Assembly: GCA_028023455.1 (NCBI GenBank) | Contig: JAQFVV010012575.1 | Coordinates: 616,517-680,516, forward strand | DNA: 64,000 bases | Direction: 5' to 3' | From: Epiperipatus broadwayi | Taxonomy: Eukaryota > Onychophora > Udeonychophora > Euonychophora > Peripatidae | Shown here: piece after piece, positions 35,371 to 46,682 of the stretch | Layout of the letters: every line of letters starts with the position of its first letter | Numbering within the stretch: the stretch's first letter is position 1 | Position numbers and translations under genes: made by a program | The notes under the pieces: generated by a model | The model's input: the letters and a program-made list of their open reading frames with translations, nothing else | Databases searched by the model: none | Told to the model about the DNA's origin: nothing

Positions 35371-36639
35371 TGACTAAGTCTAAAAAAATTAGAAAAAAAA
35401 TAAATTAAAAGGTACATTTTACAAAAAAAATAAAATCATAAAAAATCTAAATTTTATCATCTTTTTGAAAAAAAAACAACAAAATAGCGAAAAGAATGCT
35501 GTAAAATCCTATGTTTAGTAATTATCGATCTTAACTTCCAGTGAGACATATGGTTATATGTCTTGTCAAAGGATTTTAAAAGATGTGGACATCAGTGGTT
35601 ATGAAATATTTTTTTATTACCTCATTTGCATGATTCACTCTGACATATATACACAGTGCTTTCAGTGCCTGCTATGTTAGGTCTGTGTGCCCAATGAATC
35701 ATCTTTTAAAATAAATTCTGAATATATAATTTATCATTGGGCTAGGTAAAGTCTGTGGATTGGAGCTCCACACCATAAATCCTAGTATATAGTGCATACA
35801 TATTTTCATTTTATGATGAGCCTTCGGCTAGAAGCAGGAGCATCTCTGCAGCCTGGGACATCTCCTTTCACTCACAAATCATGCCATCAATATTGCAAAG
35901 TTGATCCACTTTATCATGATGGCCAGTAAACTGCACATAAATGATACAGTCCCATGATGCTTCAAGATTCTTCCCTTATATTAAGCTTTTGCCTAGGTCT
36001 ATAGCCATAGCCCCATATAACCTCTTAGTTAGCTCATAAACAGTAATGCCCCTAGTATTAGTAAGTCAAGAGAATCAAAATATAGTTAATTATAACCCAT
36101 AATTTATTGATTGATATTAATGTTGATATCTTTTGGATTAAATGAGGTACCCTACATTTCTGTTTATTTAGATCACCATCATCCTTAATTATATTTGTAA
36201 GAACCAGTAAATTATATTTTATTTCCATTTATAAATATAAATACCACCCTGTTCACTGATGTTATTTGTGATTATTAAATATTATTTCTTGTTAATAATT
36301 TATTGTCATCATCATTGTGGGTCTGAACCACATAACTAATAAATAGATAATTGATAATTAGAGGCTAATGATTAAAAGTTAAGAGTCTATGCAGAACCCT
36401 GAGCTGAGCAGAGCTGTATGAAAAGGGGAAGCTCCGTAATATCAAGGGTGTTAATTATACAATAGGGACTAGGAAACCTAGGTAGGGGTTTAAACTAAAA
36501 TCATGGGGGTAGTGATATCTCTATGCATGCTGGTTGAGAACACCTGCTTGATCTTTCAGTCTTGTTAGCAAATTATACATGTTTGACCATTACAGGTTTT
36601 TTTATACATGATACCAACATTGATATTGCAATATATAGA
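35371..36639. other. AT-rich DNA with one decayed coding-like patch
   Basis: The minus-strand segment 36060-35850 is described separately. The rest (35371-35690, 36080-36639) holds nothing I can identify. Confidence 0.35.
35850..36060 (-). pseudogene. Decayed coding-like segment, family unknown
   Basis: One minus-strand frame reads TNTRGITVYELTKRLYGAMA, then IDLGKS, GKNLEASWDCIIYVQFTG, HHDKVDQLCNIDGMICE and KEMSQAAEMLLLLAEGSS, with only two stops (one TAA, one TGA). Base composition is clearly less AT-rich than around it. I do not recognise the protein. It could be part of a transposable element ORF or a retropseudogene. Confidence 0.3.
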
Positions 36640-37790
36640 GTATATGGACAGATGAATGAATTGATAACTAAATAGGTATATGGATTAATGGATAGGTTGA
36701 TAGATGGGTGAATGAATTGATGGATAAAGATATAGACAATTAAGTAAATAGATAGGCAGATAAACAAATAATTGGATACATAGATAAATAGATAGCAATG
36801 AATGTAGCTACATAAGTAGTTAGATAAATAGATAGCTAATAGAGGAATAGATAGATAGTTATTAGATGGATCACTGGATGGATCAATAAATAAATAGATA
36901 GTTACAGAAATGGTTAAATTGATAGATAAATAGAAATATAGATAATCGAATGGTTGTATAAAAAGTTTGATGATTGAAATTAGTAGACAGACAAAAATGT
37001 GGGGAAACAAGTGGATAGATAGGCAGACAGATAGAAGGGATGAGTTGATAGATGAATAAATGGATATATAAATACAAAAATAAATATATTGATTGATATG
37101 TAGATGAAAAGATGGATGGATTAATGAATAGATAGATAGAGGGATAAATAAATAGATGGATGGATAGATGGCTCAATGGATGGATTGGTAGTTAAATGAA
37201 CTGATATTTAGATAAATTGGCAGATAAACATATAGTAAACAAGTAAATAGTTAGACAGATAAGTATGTAGGTAGATATAGTTAATAAAAGAATGGATCAG
37301 TGAATAAATAGATACAGAGTTAAATAGAGAGATGACTGAATGGATAAATAAATAGATAGGATAGAAAAATAGATACAGAAATAGACAGGATAGAAAAATA
37401 GATACAGAAATAGATAGATTGTTAATTTAATAGATGGATAAATAAATGGAAGGTTTAGATAAATAGATAGTGGTATATTTGACAAATAGACAGAAAGTCA
37501 GGTAGGTAGTTATACAGATAAATAGATAGACAGATAGATAGGCACAAAGGTAAGCAGACAAATGGAATGGAGTATGAGTAAATAGATGAATGAATTTAGG
37601 AATATATATAGATACACTCACAACTATATGGACAGGTGGATGGAGAAACAGATGTAGATGGATAGATGAATAGATAGATGGTGAAATTAATGGATGAATG
37701 AAAAGATGTATAAATAGACAAATACACAGCAATACAAGCAAATAGATAGATAGATGGGTAGCTAGATTGATAAATAGACATTTAAATAAA
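36640..37790. repeat. Degenerate ATAG/ATGG tetranucleotide array, about 1.15 kb
   Basis: Diverged GATA, TAGA and GGAT units throughout, in the strand orientation opposite to the 31.9-kb array. Minus-strand frames of 61 to 145 residues here (YLSIYL type) are repeat artefacts. Confidence 0.93.
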
Positions 37791-37903
37791 TGTAATACAA
37801 ATCAAAACTTTTTACAGCAGTGCTGCAAGAAGTATTTTGTGGATTAAAATGGGAAGCTAAAGGAGTAAAAATAAATGGAGATTATTTAAGTCATTTAGAT
37901 TTT

Positions 37904-38174
37904 AAGCCAATAAACATCACATGACCACCTCCTCTTAGGCTTGTGTATGACTGTTGTTAAAACAGGAAAAACTCACTATATGCAGATTTAGATGCAGTGC
38001 TCTCAGATCCAAGGATCCGCACTGATGAAGGCCATAAGCCAGAAACTAGTCTGGGAATATTGGATGAGTAGGCACTAGATGGGGATTTTATGTGCAAGCC
38101 TTCTGGCATCCATTGATTACTCTAGCTTGCTGTGTATGACAATATATATATATATAGTGAGTTTTGCTGTTTTA
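37904..38174 (+). mobile_element. Family A element nested in the RTE LINE, 13-bp TSD
   Basis: A 271-bp insertion flanked by TCATTTAGATTTT at 37891-37903 and 38175-38187 (13 bp, perfect). Begins near AATAAACATCACATGACCAC and ends TGAGTTTTGCTGTTTTA. It holds one hammerhead-like motif. Because the interrupted sequence is a coding LINE, the empty site is inferred without ambiguity. Confidence 0.92.
38017..38056 (+). ncRNA. Hammerhead-like motif, weak stem I (family A)
   Basis: CTGATGA (38022-38028), GGC-CATAA-GCC, GAAA (38042-38045), AC/GT stem III and cleavable C38051 are present. Stem I pairs only at two adjacent positions before a G/G clash. Probably inactive or weak. Confidence 0.5.
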
Positions 38175-39122
38175 TCATTTAGATTTTGCAGATGATGTAA
38201 TTGTTTTTGTAAATAATGCTTTCGAGCTACAGGAAATATTGCAGGAGTTATCAGATGAAAGTAGGAAAGTAGTACTAAAGATAAATGTTAAAAAGACTAA
38301 AGTAATGATTAATAGATTTTCTCAAAATATGAAAATAAAGATTGATTATGATGAGTTAAGAGAAGTTAACAGTTACAAATGCCTTGGTCAGATTATTAAT
38401 ACAGATGGAAACATAATGGATGAAATTAATCATAGAATTAAACTTGGTTGGAGTACTTTTGGTAGAAATAACTTGATACTAAAAGGAAATATGCCTATGT
38501 GTTTGAAAAGAAAGGTTTTTAATAAATGTGTTTTGCCAGTTCTTACTTATGGATCTGAGACTTGGACACTTAATAAAAGAGCAATACAGAGACTTCAGAC
38601 CACTCAAAGAAGTATGGAGAGATGCATGTTGGAAGTAACAAGAAGAGATCGAACACACAATGTATGGGTAATAAAACAAACAGGTGTTACTGACCTCATT
38701 AAAAAAATTAAAAGACTGAAGTGGAGTTGGGCTGGACATATTGCTAGAAGAGATGATAATAGATGGACAATTGAAATTTTAAACTGGATTCCAAGAGATT
38801 GTAAAAGACCCAGAAAGAGACCACATGTGAGATGGATGGATGAAATAAGAAAGTGTGCAGGGGTGATGTGGAGAAGAGAAGCTAAAGATAGAAAAAGTTG
38901 GATTGAACTTGGAGAGACTTTCATCCTGCAGTGGAATAATAATGGTTGATGATGATGATGAATACAAATCAAAACTTTTATTCTTTGACAAAACATGTTT
39001 TAATAATTTTTGATTTTTCTACCATTTTTATTTGTAATCCAGAAGTTCATTTTTTTTGCAACTGCTTTAAGTTCATAACTTTTTTTCACTATAAGTTTTT
39101 TTATTTTTATAATTTTGACAAC

Positions 39123-39480
39123 CTTGGCACTAATAAGGGCTTTGAACGTTCCATCTTCAGATTTTCAATGAAATGGAAGGCTGAAGAGTTGTGAGTTAAA
39201 ATAGTTTGAAGCCTGTCCATTAAAGTATGAAGATTGGCTATCTTAATATAAAGCTGAGAACTGATTATATATATGTGTGAGGATAGTAATTTAGACCAAC
39301 CGATGATTGCTGGTTTAGCATGAAATACGTATATTGGTGATTATTTATCTTTTCAACATGTGTGTGATCAGGTGGGTCAGCAATATGAGATGGCAATGAG
39401 AGTAGTGGGTCGTGTGAGGGTCTGAGTTCGAATCCCGCCTATATTACATATATAAATGCAGGTTTAAAACCTATACATTG
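39123..39480 (+). mobile_element. Family B monomer with damaged core
   Basis: Full-length monomer: TTGGCACTAATAAGGGCTTT start, GTCCATTAAAGTATGAAGAT, hammerhead region 39295-39338 with CCGATGA in place of CTGATGA, a tRNA B-box-like GTTCGAATCCC at 39427-39437, and a terminal hairpin GCAGGTTTAAAACCT. No convincing duplication. Confidence 0.75.
39295..39338 (+). ncRNA. Degenerate hammerhead motif (family B)
   Basis: Stem I ACCAA/TTGGT, GAAA and stem III ATA/TAT are intact. The invariant U4 of the core is changed (CCGATGA at 39300-39306), which should abolish cleavage. Confidence 0.65.
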
Positions 39481-39699
39481 TATTAATTTTAAGATTTGTA
39501 AATTTAAGCATTTAGCTGAAGTATTTGTTTTACATCACTCGCGGTCAAAGTCAAACTTTGAACAAAACCTTTCCAATTTTTTCTCTCTTTTCTCGTTTTA
39601 AGATTAAGAGGAAAAGTATAACACAACTTTCCTCACTTTCAAGTAATATTGTACTTATTTGATATTCAAAAAAATCAACAACATGAAATAAATATTTCT
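39481..39699. other. AT-rich DNA
   Basis: No feature recognised. Confidence 0.35.
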
Positions 39700-39901
39700 T
39701 ACATAATTATTTTTCATGATACACTACGATTCTAATATTTTTTTAAGATTATTATATTACGATTCTAATATTTTAATATGCATTTTATCACTACATTTTT
39801 ACTATGTTGTGATAAAATGCATATTAAAATATTAGAATCGTAAGATAATACTCTAAAAAAAAATATTAGAATCGCTGTGTAACATGAAAAATAATTCTGT
39901 A
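39700..39901. repeat. Foldback repeat, about 90-bp arms
   Basis: Arms meet around GCATTTTATCAC / GTGATAAAATGC (39780-39820). Outer markers are ATAATTATTTTTCATG and CATGAAAAATAATTCT. GATTCTAATATTTT also occurs twice within each arm, so each arm carries an internal direct repeat. Confidence 0.8.
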
Positions 39902-39939
39902 ATTATATAATCTCTGTTTTTTTTTTCCATTTTGAATGA

Positions 39940-40215
39940 AATATCTTAAAATTGTTTTAATTTTTTTTATTAATTAATAGTAAATGTTGTTTTTTGGGGT
40001 TTTATTAACATTTGGAATTTGCTTTTCTTTTTGTTAGACAAAATATCTGGAACGCTTTTTTGAAGATATATTAAAATTATTTTTAATTTTATTTGTTTTA
40101 ACTGTAAATGTTATTTTTTTTGAACTTTCAATAAAATTTGACTTTTTTTTCCTTTGGACAAAATATATACAATAATGTATAGCTACATGATGAAATATCT
40201 AAAGTTTTTTTGGTT
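39940..40215 (+). repeat. About 120-bp-period repeat, array 2
   Basis: GACAAAATATCTGG at about 40037 and GACAAAATATATAC at about 40157 are 120 bp apart. GAAATATCTTAAAATTG, GAAGATATATTAAAATTA and GAAATATCTAAAG mark successive units. Inverse of the pattern at 31240-31480. It abuts the SINE at 40231. Confidence 0.55.
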
Positions 40216-40230
40216 TTTTCATGTGTTAAA

Positions 40231-40301
40231 GTATCGGCCAGGAAACGAACCTGGGATAACTGCTTGTAAGGCAGTTGTGCTAACCACTCGGCCACCAATG
40301 C
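40231..40301 (-). mobile_element. tRNA-Val(TAC)-like SINE head
   Basis: The minus strand folds as a tRNA: acceptor GCATTGG with CCGATAC (one mismatch and one G-T), D stem GTG/CAC, anticodon stem ACTGC/GCAGT around CTTACAA (TAC, Val), and T arm CCAGG-TTCGTTT-CCTGG. The downstream GCCGATACTTTAACACATG plus A run matches the SINE tail, so a SINE copy is preferred over a real tRNA gene. A functional tRNA cannot be excluded by eye. Confidence 0.65.
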
Positions 40302-40516
40302 TTATCACTTGCTTGCCATCGTAGAGTTTGGGTGGACCCCTTAAGTATCAAAAATATTTTAGAAAACTTAGCAAAATGGTATCAAAATTTGTATCTGAAC
40401 ATATCAGTATACATACCTTCAATTACATGCTATCCCCCCAAAAATTGTAATCAAACAAACAAAGTTGTAAAAAAAAACAACAAAAAATATTAAAAATTCA
40501 TAAATTTGATAATTTT

Positions 40517-40640
40517 TTTTTTTTTTTTTCATATGTCATGGCATCTGCCGGGACGCGAACCAACACCCGTCTGCAACCAACTACTTGCTTGCATGGCGGC
40601 TGCGATACCTCTCGGCTAACAACACAAGACAAAATTAAAT
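40517..40640 (-). mobile_element. tRNA-derived SINE copy, about 16-bp TSD
   Basis: The minus strand has TTAGCCGAGAGGT, GGTTCGCGTCCCGGC and TGCCATGACATATG with an A run of about 20. Flanks TAAATTTGATAATTTT (40501-40516) and TAAATTTAATAATTTT (40641-40656) differ at one base, a long target-site duplication. Confidence 0.85.
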
Positions 40641-41374
40641 TAAATTTAATAATTTTGTGATAGATAAGAGCCATTTTTCATCTCAAGCACTGCATGTGAT
40701 TTCAATTAAAAATAAAATGAAATTTGTAAAAAAACATTAAAATATACTAGCAATTGCTTTTCTGTTTTTGAATGTACATAATCATGTTTATTAATATGTT
40801 TTTTTCAGTTTATGTTTAAAGCACATACATTTTATTATTGTTTAACTATTCTTTTTGAATTTGATGTGCAGTATTTTATATAATAAAATATTTCCCAAAC
40901 ATAATGCAAAAGTTTTACAAAATTTAAGAACATACCTAAAATTGAAACTAACTTAAAAACATCAAAACAATTCGGGAGATCGTGGTTTTTTGATAACAAG
41001 ACTACTATTATTTACAGTTTTATAAGAGAAAAAAGTTATTAAGAAAGAGAATATTGTTCAGAGCATATTTAATTTTGAAAAAAAGTCACCATTCACTATT
41101 CACTTTATTTAAAAAATAAAAATATGTTACAGTAAGTTTTTTCTTGTTATTTTTTCAGTGAATGAATGAGTGAATATGTACTCAATAAAAATGATGCAAA
41201 TGTGTCCTCTAAATTTATTCTTAACCTTTTTGCATTCTGACACTTTATAGTGTTCTATTTGGTTAGAGTTTTTGAAATGCTCATCTGTTCGTATGAGATC
41301 TTTATTTTATACTAAAACTCAATAAATTGGATTTTTTTTTTTTAAAAATTTAATCTTATAAATGAATAATATTT

Positions 41375-41486
41375 GTCAAGCGTTGGTAGCCAAGAGATCA
41401 GTGCAACTGCCTTGCAAGCAGTTGCTTGCAGACATTTGTTGCGGGTTCGCTTCCCGGACGATGCTTTGACATATGGAACAAAAAAG
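41375..41486 (+). mobile_element. tRNA-derived SINE copy, 11-bp TSD
   Basis: GTAGCCAAGAGATCAG, CTTGCAA loop within ACTGC/GCAGT (TGC), GGGTTCGCTTCCC and TGACATATGG tail. A perfect duplication GAATAATATTT lies at 41364-41374 and 41487-41497. Confidence 0.88.
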
Positions 41487-41497
41487 GAATAATATTT

Positions 41498-44400
41498 AAA
41501 AAAAAATCATATTTGACCATTTTAAATATTTAAATGCTTAAAACAACAATATACCATAACCATCACATAGTTGTTTATGTTAATTTTTTTTCTGAAAACT
41601 TAAATTCTTTTATATTTTAAGTTTTTTTTAATGTGAGTGAATCAAGACAGATTTACAATAACTGTATCAAAATCTGATATTTTCTGACAAAAAATTACAA
41701 TTTTATAAAGGATTTTAATACCAACTCAATATTGACAAATCGTGATGAAATAAACATAGCCAATTGTTTTTTATATGATAATTAAGTTTATTAACTTCTA
41801 TTTCTAAAAATAAAACATAAATGAATAAATTGAAAGTTTACCCATGTATTTATTTACAATAATCAATCAATTAGCATGTAAAATAGCAAAAAACACATTT
41901 CATTTTTCTTCAAAATCATTGTATGAAAAATTATACCAGAAGGGCATAAATATCCTCTGTGCACATTCTTCTGTCAAAAACAAAGACGTTTTGATCTTAG
42001 TGGAAGTCTGCAAGATGATGATCTCTTCATGCTTTTTTAACTTTAATATCAATAAAAGCATTACATTAAAATCTGCTTTTCTAAAGAAACGGCAGATCGT
42101 TATCATTTATGATAGTGTTAGTACTATGATAGCAAAAGTCATGGAACAACAATGCATTTTGTAAAAAAAACTTTCAATGACTTTCAATGAAGGTAAGGGT
42201 TTACAATTTTATTTATACTATAATCTTAATTTATAGATGTATAATATACATATAAAAATCTGTTATATATGTGCATGTTGAGAAGTACTGTGTACATGCA
42301 ATTCACTAAATAATAAGTAGTCTATTCTAATCAAGGTTTGTAAACAAAACAATTTGTTATATGCATGTGAGGGAGAATTGAAAAAAAAAACTGATATTAA
42401 AGCTCCATTGTATATGTATATTTGGAAATTTTCTAATGTTTTATTTACAACTATGAAAAATAATGCACCCATGCACATTTACATAATGATGCATTTTATT
42501 CCTAAAGTAAAGTGCAAAAAGTATTGATTTAAATACTCTTGCAAACATTATACAAAATAACATACAATATATATCATTTAATACTAAATCATGCACGCAC
42601 TTTACTGCTGTTACACAATATATACAATATATGTAATAAACATACAGTATATGTAATAAACATGTATAAATTGTAAAATAAATGCAATGAAACTGTCATT
42701 AACAATTAACAATAGCTGTGCAAGACTGATTACTAGATGGTATAAAAATAAATAATTCCAATTAATTTCTAGAGAAAAAAGATTGGTCAGAGACCAACTT
42801 ATATGTCTTCTGCGATGTACAAAACTGTCCAAAATGAAACATGACACAAATAATGAAAACAGTTTACTAGTATCCTAAGATATTTATAATTATTGTTCTC
42901 CTAACATCATGGAAGTGAGACATTTGCAATAAAATTCTAGTTTTTCATATACACTGTATTATAAAGTGTAAAAATTAAATCAACAAGGATAATTTAGATT
43001 CAGATAAAAGATTTTTGAATATTTAATCATATGTTAAACTTCTTGCAAAAAGTAATGAAATTATAATTGAGGGAAAATCATATAGTAAAAATTTATCCAA
43101 ATATTGAACTGAAATTATATCAATTATTATGTTACCTCTAATGGCCAGAAATCATAACTGATGAACACTTGATAGTATAATATTATGTTGATTAATAACA
43201 GTTAAATAATCTTTGTTTTCATATAAATAAACTTGACCAATCATTAATTTTCAATTAAAAGCATGACTCATTCTGAGCATTTGCCTTTAATACATACTAT
43301 GGATTTGTTCTGTAGTTCTTAAAATCACTCCTGCTTTCTGGTGACCACAAAGATGTATTACATACTTAAGTCTCTCCTTTATGAACATTCAATTTATGTC
43401 AGCCTCATGATTAAGATACTTGTTGTCATCACTCTTAAAGGGAATTAAATGATATCTTTTCAATAACTAGTAGTATGTTCACTTAATTGAAAGTGATGTC
43501 ACCTAAAAGTGTAATTAGAGTCATGATAATTTGCAGCAGTCATTTTTTATGATGATGCATGTAAATTGTTATTCAATGCATGAATCAATTAGATGCACCT
43601 ATAGCTTGCATAACTTTCCCCTCAGAAACATTTACATAATGACCAAGTTAGCAATCAAGTCTCCCAAGCATTTGGATTGTTAGATGTGGTGTAACAAAAG
43701 TGAAATCTCATTTACTGTTTTAGGTACCTTTGCCAAATTCTGATTTTGTAAAATAGTTTTCATAGTGTATATGTGATTGATTGCTTTGTTAATGCTCTAA
43801 AAACTAATCAATGTTTATTCATGTTGATTTCAATACTATTATAATGTTTATTTCACTGCAGAGTAATTTGTATGTTCAACAGTGTATATGTATGTGTGTA
43901 TATATATACACAACACATTTATGTACAAAATATTTAAAATTGTTTGAACAATGCGCTTGTATTTTATAATCATGAAAAGAAATATTGACTGGTTTTGACC
44001 TGGTATTGTTGAGGTAATATGTGAAGGAAAAAACGTTAGAAAGCGAACGATTAAAGAGATTTGGATTATTGCACAAAATGAATATGTGATAACTGAGCGA
44101 GCAGTAAACAACAACAAAAAAATTTTCCAATGTGTTGAAAGTATACTTGATTCATCCGATTTGAAGTGTTTTAATATTGTCTATATATAAAGAAAGATAG
44201 AGGGGAAAGAGAAAAAGAGAGAGTAAAAAAGATTGAGGGGGGGCAGAAAAAATAGATCCGGAAAGTTTTGTATTGTAGGTGTAGTTATTTGTCAGTCATT
44301 TTATATAACTTGGCTTATTCCCGGCTGAATAAAACTGGAAATTGTTTTAGATTCAAATTAATCTATTTATTTCAGACAGACTGCCTTAGTTAATCTAGCT

Positions 44401-46463
44401 AATCACCAAATATTAGTTACTAAATAGAAATCTAGCAGCTTTTAAAAGAAAGAACAGCGTTCAATTACACGGGATTCAGAAATGTATATGTTTGATAAGA
44501 TTTTTCTTTCATTATTTCTCTATGAAAAATGATTAAAGATATCTTTTTTTTTTTTTTGCAGTTTGGACATATATAGAATACATCTACTTCTTATTCAAAC
44601 CTCTAGTTGAAAAGTGATAAATTGAAAAGTTGTTTTACTTCTCTGTTTTTCTTCTCTATATATATATATTATAGTGATATTTTTTTTGCATGCTGTAAAT
44701 GTAATGGAATATTACGTATGCAAAATATAATATATTATGATTAATGAACATTCGAATAAAGATAACTAAATTCAAATATATATAATAATATTAATCAAAT
44801 CATGGATAATGATGATGATGATGATGATTTATAATCTAGCATTGAATATAAACACTTCTAAAAGTATTTTTAATTTGTGTTGCCAGTTTCAATAAATCTA
44901 AAAGAAAAGAAACCTCAACGTGTCAAACCTTCAAAACAGAAAGTTTACTTTTGGAAAACTTATTAAAGCCTGATCATCATTTATAAATTATTACCATTAT
45001 CCCTGCATGTTCTCCAATGAATTGCATGATTTCTCAGGATTGTAGATATTAATAGTATATTTGGAGTGAGTTTGATAAGCAAATATAAACTAAATTGGAT
45101 TAATAATAAAAATAAGATAATTTATTTACAATAGATATATAAAATTGTTGCTTATATATTTGCAACTATTACCAGATATAGCAAATATAATACATATTAA
45201 AGATAAATAAAAATAATAAATGTTAGAGATATTTTAAACTTAAGGCCTTAAAATATTTACATTGATAAGATCTTACCAAATATAAAGTTTGAAAAGTTCA
45301 AAACTATAGTTTTCTACAGATATCATACTTTTGTGAATGAGTTCTAATTAGTACATCCAGAATGTTTGTATATTTCTTGTGCATTAGTAGTGTTAGATAA
45401 GGTATTCACTAGGTTTGCATAGAACTTATGGCATAGTCCATTTATTTACTAAAAAAAAAAAAAGATGGTGGCCAATGTTAGCAAACTTCAGCATCGATAT
45501 CTGGATCCAATTGTATTACTCTTGTATTTCGATTGGCATGATGGTTGATTTTTCAGCAACTCATATTATATAGTCTTCTACTATAATATTATATTTTCCA
45601 TGTTGGATCTTGGTATTGGTAAATACTGTTAAAGTCAATAACACATGGAAATTCAAATGATGGTGAAGAACTGCTTTAATCAATGCTTTCTCTTTTTTCA
45701 TGGGATTACTGCAACACTGTTCATTGATTTAAGGCTTGGAATAAACCAGAATAGACTGCCATAGTTGTTTGTGTCTGCCCTATTTATGCATAGCTGTTGT
45801 TGTTTTTTACACTTATCATCACATTCAATGGAAATATTCCAAACAACAGGTCTATCAAAATCTAGTCACAAGATTTAACATTTATTTATTTATAACAACA
45901 TGTTTATTGATAAACATTTTCTCTATTTTTTACATTACGATATAAAAAAATATGTAGTTTTTCTTTTTTTAATTTTATTTTATGATAACAAGAGAAAGAA
46001 AGAAAAAAATTTGATCGATAACTTTTTTAATTTTAGTAACCCATAATTTTCAATAACATTTTAAAATTTGCCATTCAATTTTTTATAAGAATGGGCAAAT
46101 TATTTATTTAAAGCATCAATCAAAAGGGAAATTAGAAAGGGTCACAAAATATTTATATTTTTATAAACTATGCAATTCAAATTCTTGCATCAAAACTATT
46201 TTTTTTACAAACTATGGGTTATATATTTCTTTTTTTTATTACTTTCACATTTACAAAATATATTTCCTTTATAAACATATTTAAAAACTTTACATTAAAA
46301 ATCTATAGACCATTTTTTTTAATGACCTAAACTGGCGTACTTAAGTCACACATATTGCATATCTAGTATGTACACCGACACAGTAGTTTATATATTTATT
46401 TTGATAAGGCAGCTTTATAAAGTAACTAATTCTAGCTGCTATTAGATATATTCCAGGTATAAT
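41498..46463. other. About 5 kb of unique AT-rich DNA
   Basis: No repeat family of this window recurs here. Minus-strand 45860-45440 has a slightly less AT-rich patch with one 45-codon open stretch and scattered stops, too weak to call. Frames at 41844-42164, 42611-42847 and 43848-44130 lack motifs and splice context. A short (GATGAT)n run lies at about 44809-44828. Confidence 0.4.
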
Positions 46464-46476
46464 ATAAATACATATT

Positions 46477-46669
46477 ATAAACAAAGCAAAGCAAAACTCC
46501 ATATAGTAGTGCCCCCTGTGTTAAATAGAGTAATCAATGGATGCCAGAAGGCATCCATTGATTACTCTGTTTAGCACAGGTTACTACTATATGGAGTTTT
46601 GCTTTGCTTTGTTTATAAACAATTATGTGCTAGTATTGGAGATGTGATCATGTGATGCTTGCTGGTTTA
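46477..46669 (+). mobile_element. Family A deletion copy, 13-bp TSD
   Basis: A 193-bp insertion. A tight hairpin ATAAACAAAGCAAAGC..GCTTTGCTTTGTTTAT joins the two arm copies (ATCAATGGATGCCAGAAGGC and inverse), followed by the outer block GTGATCATGTGATG. A perfect duplication ATAAATACATATT lies at 46464-46476 and 46670-46682. The hammerhead section is absent. Confidence 0.85.
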
Positions 46670-46682
46670 ATAAATACATATT

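Larger units (their letters stand above)
37817..38949 (+). pseudogene. Reverse transcriptase C-terminal part, RTE/endonuclease-RT type
   Basis: The frame AVLQEVFCGLKWEAKGVKIN..YLSHLDF (37817-37903) is interrupted by the family A element and resumes exactly in frame at 38188 as ADDVIVFVNN, so the catalytic FADD box straddles the insertion site. Downstream are CLGQIINTDGN, LPVLTYGSETWTLNKR, LKWSWAGHIARRDDNRW and RPRKRPHVRWMDEI, then TGA at 38947-38949. These blocks match the thumb and C-terminal tail of endonuclease-reverse transcriptase LINE ORFs. No internal stop disturbs the 3' part, so the copy is fairly young apart from truncation and the insertion. Confidence 0.9.
37813..38960 (+). mobile_element. 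5'-truncated RTE-like LINE with 19-bp TSD, split by a family A insertion
   Basis: A perfect 19-bp duplication AATACAAATCAAAACTTTT lies at 37794-37812 and 38961-38979. The insert ends with a (TGATGA)-type tail after the ORF stop, as RTE-class LINEs do. Net of the nested family A element (37904-38174 and one duplication) the LINE fragment is about 0.86 kb. Truncation is within the reverse transcriptase domain. Confidence 0.88.

Noticed and set aside
35052-35377. Plus-strand frames over the piggyBac N-terminus
   Set aside because: Antisense shadows; the minus strand carries the recognisable transposase.
36573-37781. Several overlapping minus-strand frames up to 145 residues
   Set aside because: All lie in the degenerate ATAG array and show the same SIYL/SIHL artefact pattern.
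38479-38996. Minus-strand frames opposite the RTE reverse transcriptase
   Set aside because: They are antisense shadows of the LINE ORF, which has clear family motifs on the plus strand.
40231-40301. Functional tRNA-Val(TAC) gene
   Set aside because: The fold is good but there is an acceptor mismatch, and SINE tail sequence follows directly, so a SINE head is more likely.
41844-42164. 106-residue plus-strand frame
   Set aside because: No splice sites, no motif, AT-rich codons, and an equally open antisense frame; likely chance.
45440-45860. Minus-strand coding remnant (ALIKAVLHHHLNFHVLLT)
   Set aside because: Only about 45 codons open with stops on both sides, no family match and ordinary composition for the region.
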